From an uncultured Clostridia bacterium (GTDB lineage Bacteria; Bacillota; Clostridia; Christensenellales; UBA1242): a stretch of 6,607 nt of DNA. The stretch spans positions 1 through 6,607 of the forward strand of contig CALWKJ010000055.1 of NCBI GenBank assembly GCA_944381225.1, given 5' to 3'. Of this stretch, positions 4,085-6,607 are shown in pieces. The notes below the pieces were generated by a model. The model did no database searches. It worked only from the letters and a program-made list of their open reading frames with translations, and was not told the origin of the DNA. The number at the start of each line of letters is the position of its first letter. The stretch's first letter is position 1. A program made the translations under genes and the position numbers.

Positions 4085-6607
4085 TCAAGTAGAAAAACAA
4101 AATTCAAATGGGCTTAATAATTTAAAGTCGATATACAAAATACAATCAAGTGGAGAAATTCAACTTTTTCTTCGCGATTTAAGAGCGTCAAAAAGTCAAT
4201 TAGACGATGTTTTAAAAAAGATTGGTGAGCAAAAAAAGAATGTTGACCTTAATAAACAAGTTAAGGCAAATAATGTTCAACAAGTAAAAGATATGCAAAA
4301 TTCAAAAGCTGAGCCTACAAAAGAGGATATTAAAAACGATGCAACTAAATTTGTTAAAGAGCAAGAAAATTTTAAACAAAATGCAGTTTTTAACAAAGGT
4401 CAATATGAAAATAAAAATAATTACAATAAGCAAACTCAACCTTATACAAAGCAAAATAATAATTTAGACAAAAAACCATGGAATTCTGGGCAACAAAATG
4501 CTCCAAAATATTTTAACAACAATAATAGATATAATGGACAAAATAAACCATTTAACAATCAAAATAAAAATTTTTCAAATGGCAATTCTAATTGGAATAA
4601 AAATTCACAATCAAAATTTACACAAAGAAACAATAATTTTGTATCTTCAAAGGCAAATAGTTTTAAAATTTTTCAACCAACTGAAAGTAGTGCTGTTTTA
4701 TCTCAACCAGAAAGAAATTATGGCAATAAAAACAAATCGAATAGAACTTTAGAAGAGAAAAAACAAATAAGCAAAAAGGCACTTTTAAGAAAAAACATAA
4801 TAGTTGATGATGTTGACATTGACGATGTTGACGGAGCAAGAATGGGCAACAGAAAACTTGCTAAAAAGAAAAAAGAACAAAAGGTGTTTGTTGCTCCAAA
4901 GATAGAAAATGCAGTTATCACAACTCAAAACGTAACAGTTAAGGCACTGTCTGAAAAAACAGGTAGACCTGTAACCGAAATAATTAAACAACTTATGATG
5001 CTTGGAATTATGGCTAATATTAATAGCTCAATAGATTTTATGACTGCAGAGTTAGTTGCTGGTGAATTAGGCGTGAAATTGGAGCAAAAACTTGAAAAAA
5101 GCTATGAAGAGCAAATGCTTGAAGACGTAAAAACAAGCACGGATGATGATAAAAATTTAATAAAACGACCACCTGTTGTTGCCGTTATGGGACATGTTGA
5201 TCATGGCAAAACTTCATTGCTTGACGCAATTAGAAAAACAAATATAGTTAGTGGAGAAGCCGGTGGAATCACTCAAAAGATAGGTGCATATCAAGTTGTT
5301 GTAAACAATGAAAAAATAACATTTATTGACACACCTGGTCATGCTGCTTTTACAGCTATGAGAGCAAGAGGTGCAAAAATAACAGATATTGCAATTTTGG
5401 TTGTTGCTGCTGATGATGGAATTATGCCTCAAACAATCGAGGCAATTAACCATATAAAGGCTGCAAAGGTTCCAATGATTGTTGCAATTAACAAAATTGA
5501 TAAACCAGAAGCAAATATTGAAAAAGTAAAGCAGCAACTTGCAGAAAATGGAGTGCTTCCTGAAGAATGGGGAGGAGACGCTATATTGGTGCCTATTTCT
5601 GCTAAAAAAGGCATAGGAATAGATGAATTGCTAAAAATGATTTTGCTTGTAGCAGAAGTTCAAGAGCTTAAAGCTAATCCAAATCAAAGTGCAGTAGGAA
5701 CAATTATTGAAGCAGAACTTGATAAGAATAAAGGTCCAGTTGCAACAGTATTAGTTGAAAGCGGCACTCTTAAGGTTGGAGATTCCATTATGAGCGGAAT
5801 TTCTTATGGTAAAGTTAGAGCAATGTTTGACGAAAATGGCAAACAAGTTAAGTCTGCTTTGCCAAGCACACCAGTTGCAGTTTTGGGCTTAGATTCTGTT
5901 CCAAATTCTGGTGATAAAGTGTTTGCTGTTGATGAAAAACTTTCTAAACAAGTAATTCAAGAAAGAATTGCAAAAGCTAAGGAAAATAGAGCAAATTCAA
6001 CGAGTGGGGTTTCACTGGAACACTTTATGGATAAAGTAAATGAAGGGAAACTTAAAGCTTTAAATATCATAATTAAAGCAGATGTACAAGGTTCAGTTGA
6101 AGCACTTAAACAGTCTTTAACGGCCATAAAAAATGAAGAAGCTAAGGTGGTTTGTATACACAGTGGAGCCGGTCCTGTTACAGAGTCGGATTTGCTTTTA
6201 GCGCAAGCATCTAGTGCAGTTGTTATAAACTTTAACTTAAAAGTTTCATCTAAAATTGAACAAATTGCCGAATCAATGGATGTTCAAATTAAATCTTACA
6301 AAGTTATATATGAAGTTGTTGATGAAATTACAAATGCATTAAATGGTATGCTCTCTGTTAAATATGAAGAAAAGGTTATTGGTCATGCAGAAGTAAGAGC
6401 TATGTTTAAGTTGTCATCAAGTGGTATAATTTGTGGTTCTTATATTAAAGACGGCAAAATAACTAGAAATTCGTTTGTTAGAGTTTATAGAAATGACGAA
6501 AAAATTCTAGAAACAAATGTAGAGCAATTAAAAATTCAAAAAGATGATAAAGCAGAAGTTAATTATGGATATGAATGTGGTATTAAATTAAAAGACGCTT
6601 CAAATGT
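4077..6607 (+). CDS. infB: Translation initiation factor IF2 (3' end cut by window)
   Basis: The frame is open from TTG at 4077 to the edge, 843 visible residues, probably only 20-30 short of the end. The TTG has AGAGGTG at 4064-4070 with 6-base spacing and overlaps ylxQ by 8 bases. Layout: helical N terminus (about 10-50); Asn/Gln-rich linker (about 100-205); acidic DDVDIDDVD (244-252) then KKKK; conserved IF2_N module (about 278-340). The G domain carries GHVDHGKT (372-379), GGIT (396-399), DTPGH (418-422), NKID (472-475) and SAK (508-510). Beta-barrel domain II is about 530-620, domain III about 645-745 (LNIIIKADVQGSVEAL), and the fMet-tRNA-binding C-terminal domain starts near 750, with GIICGSYIKDGKITRN and GYECGI visible. 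IF2 is the GTPase that places initiator fMet-tRNA on the 30S subunit and promotes 50S joining. Confidence 0.97.
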   Translation, partial: MANQVEKQNSNGLNNLKSIYKIQSSGEIQLFLRDLRASKSQLDDVLKKIGEQKKNVDLNKQVKANNVQQVKDMQNSKAEPTKEDIKNDATKFVKEQENFKQNAVFNKGQYENKNNYNKQTQPYTKQNNNLDKKPWNSGQQNAPKYFNNNNRYNGQNKPFNNQNKNFSNGNSNWNKNSQSKFTQRNNNFVSSKANSFKIFQPTESSAVLSQPERNYGNKNKSNRTLEEKKQISKKALLRKNIIVDDVDIDDVDGARMGNRKLAKKKKEQKVFVAPKIENAVITTQNVTVKALSEKTGRPVTEIIKQLMMLGIMANINSSIDFMTAELVAGELGVKLEQKLEKSYEEQMLEDVKTSTDDDKNLIKRPPVVAVMGHVDHGKTSLLDAIRKTNIVSGEAGGITQKIGAYQVVVNNEKITFIDTPGHAAFTAMRARGAKITDIAILVVAADDGIMPQTIEAINHIKAAKVPMIVAINKIDKPEANIEKVKQQLAENGVLPEEWGGDAILVPISAKKGIGIDELLKMILLVAEVQELKANPNQSAVGTIIEAELDKNKGPVATVLVESGTLKVGDSIMSGISYGKVRAMFDENGKQVKSALPSTPVAVLGLDSVPNSGDKVFAVDEKLSKQVIQERIAKAKENRANSTSGVSLEHFMDKVNEGKLKALNIIIKADVQGSVEALKQSLTAIKNEEAKVVCIHSGAGPVTESDLLLAQASSAVVINFNLKVSSKIEQIAESMDVQIKSYKVIYEVVDEITNALNGMLSVKYEEKVIGHAEVRAMFKLSSSGIICGSYIKDGKITRNSFVRVYRNDEKILETNVEQLKIQKDDKAEVNYGYECGIKLKDASN
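4380..4679 (+). other. Low-complexity Asn/Gln- and aromatic-rich linker of IF2
   Basis: Residues 102-201 of IF2 contain, by hand count, about 30 Asn, 11 Gln, 15 Phe/Tyr/Trp and 15 Lys/Arg but only 2 acidic residues, with runs such as YFNNNNRYNGQNKPFNNQN. This is a basic, prion-like, probably disordered tether. IF2 linkers are known to vary between lineages and are often charged or Ala/Pro-rich; this composition is partly expected from the AT-rich genome (AAT/AAC, AAA codons). Confidence 0.7.
4833..4844 (+). promoter_or_regulatory. Candidate internal translation start of infB (short IF2 form)
   Basis: GGAG (4833-4836) lies 5 bases upstream of an in-frame ATG (4842-4844, Met256). Initiation here would give an IF2 lacking the N-terminal helix and Asn-rich linker but keeping the IF2_N module and everything after it. 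Tandem IF2 forms from internal starts are established in E. coli and reported for Bacillus subtilis infB; that this site is used here is inference. Confidence 0.35.

Noticed and set aside
4498..4752. 84-codon + strand frame inside the Asn-rich part of infB
   Set aside because: It is an out-of-frame reading of AT-rich low-complexity DNA (Ile/Lys/Gln-rich); the infB frame is continuous here.
5214..5614. Minus-strand open frames of 107 and 61 codons within infB
   Set aside because: They are antisense to the IF2 GTPase domain; Cys/Asn/Phe-rich translations with no motif and no ribosome binding site.

Overview
The window looks like chromosomal core DNA from a very AT-rich, low-GC Gram-positive bacterium (Bacillota, probably an uncultured Clostridia-type lineage). 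The evidence is a PolC-type replication protein next to the rimP-nusA-ylxR-ylxQ-infB block, Firmicutes-style YlxR and YlxQ, a NusA without the proteobacterial C-terminal repeats, strong AGGAGG-like ribosome binding sites, and UGA used as a stop (ylxR), which argues against Mycoplasma-like codes. All recognised genes are on the + strand; no tRNA, rRNA, CRISPR array or mobile element was seen.

Layout: (1) positions 1-242 hold the C-terminal end of the site-2 protease RseP/RasP. (2) One base later, 244-1803 encodes a 519-residue protein that is the front part of a PolC replicase: PolC N-terminal region, OB fold and a DEDDh 3'-5' exonuclease with all catalytic residues. The PHP and polymerase domains, normally about another 900 residues, are absent. 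(3) 1804-1911 is a short intergenic region with an extended -10 promoter and a perfect 12-bp hairpin ahead of rimP. (4) 1912-6607 is the transcription/translation operon rimP, nusA, ylxR, ylxQ and infB, with spacing falling from 10 bases to overlaps of 1, 11 and 8 bases. infB runs off the right edge just short of its expected end.

The rimP-infB genes form the conserved nusA operon: RimP matures the 30S subunit, NusA controls RNA polymerase pausing and termination, YlxR and YlxQ are small RNA-binding proteins, and IF2 loads initiator tRNA. The ylxQ and infB starts are TTG codons inside the preceding gene, which suggests translational coupling.

The most unusual object is the polymerase-less PolC-derived exonuclease in the ancestral polC locus. 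It is an intact reading frame, not an obviously decayed one, and the linker where PHP should begin carries only a possible PHP remnant. It raises the possibility of a split replicase or a replisome-tethered proofreading nuclease acting in trans. Secondary points are two hairpins with identical 10-base 5' arms, one early in the PolC-derived gene and one in the rimP leader; an Asn/Gln- and aromatic-rich, prion-like linker in IF2; and a candidate internal IF2 start that would remove this linker.
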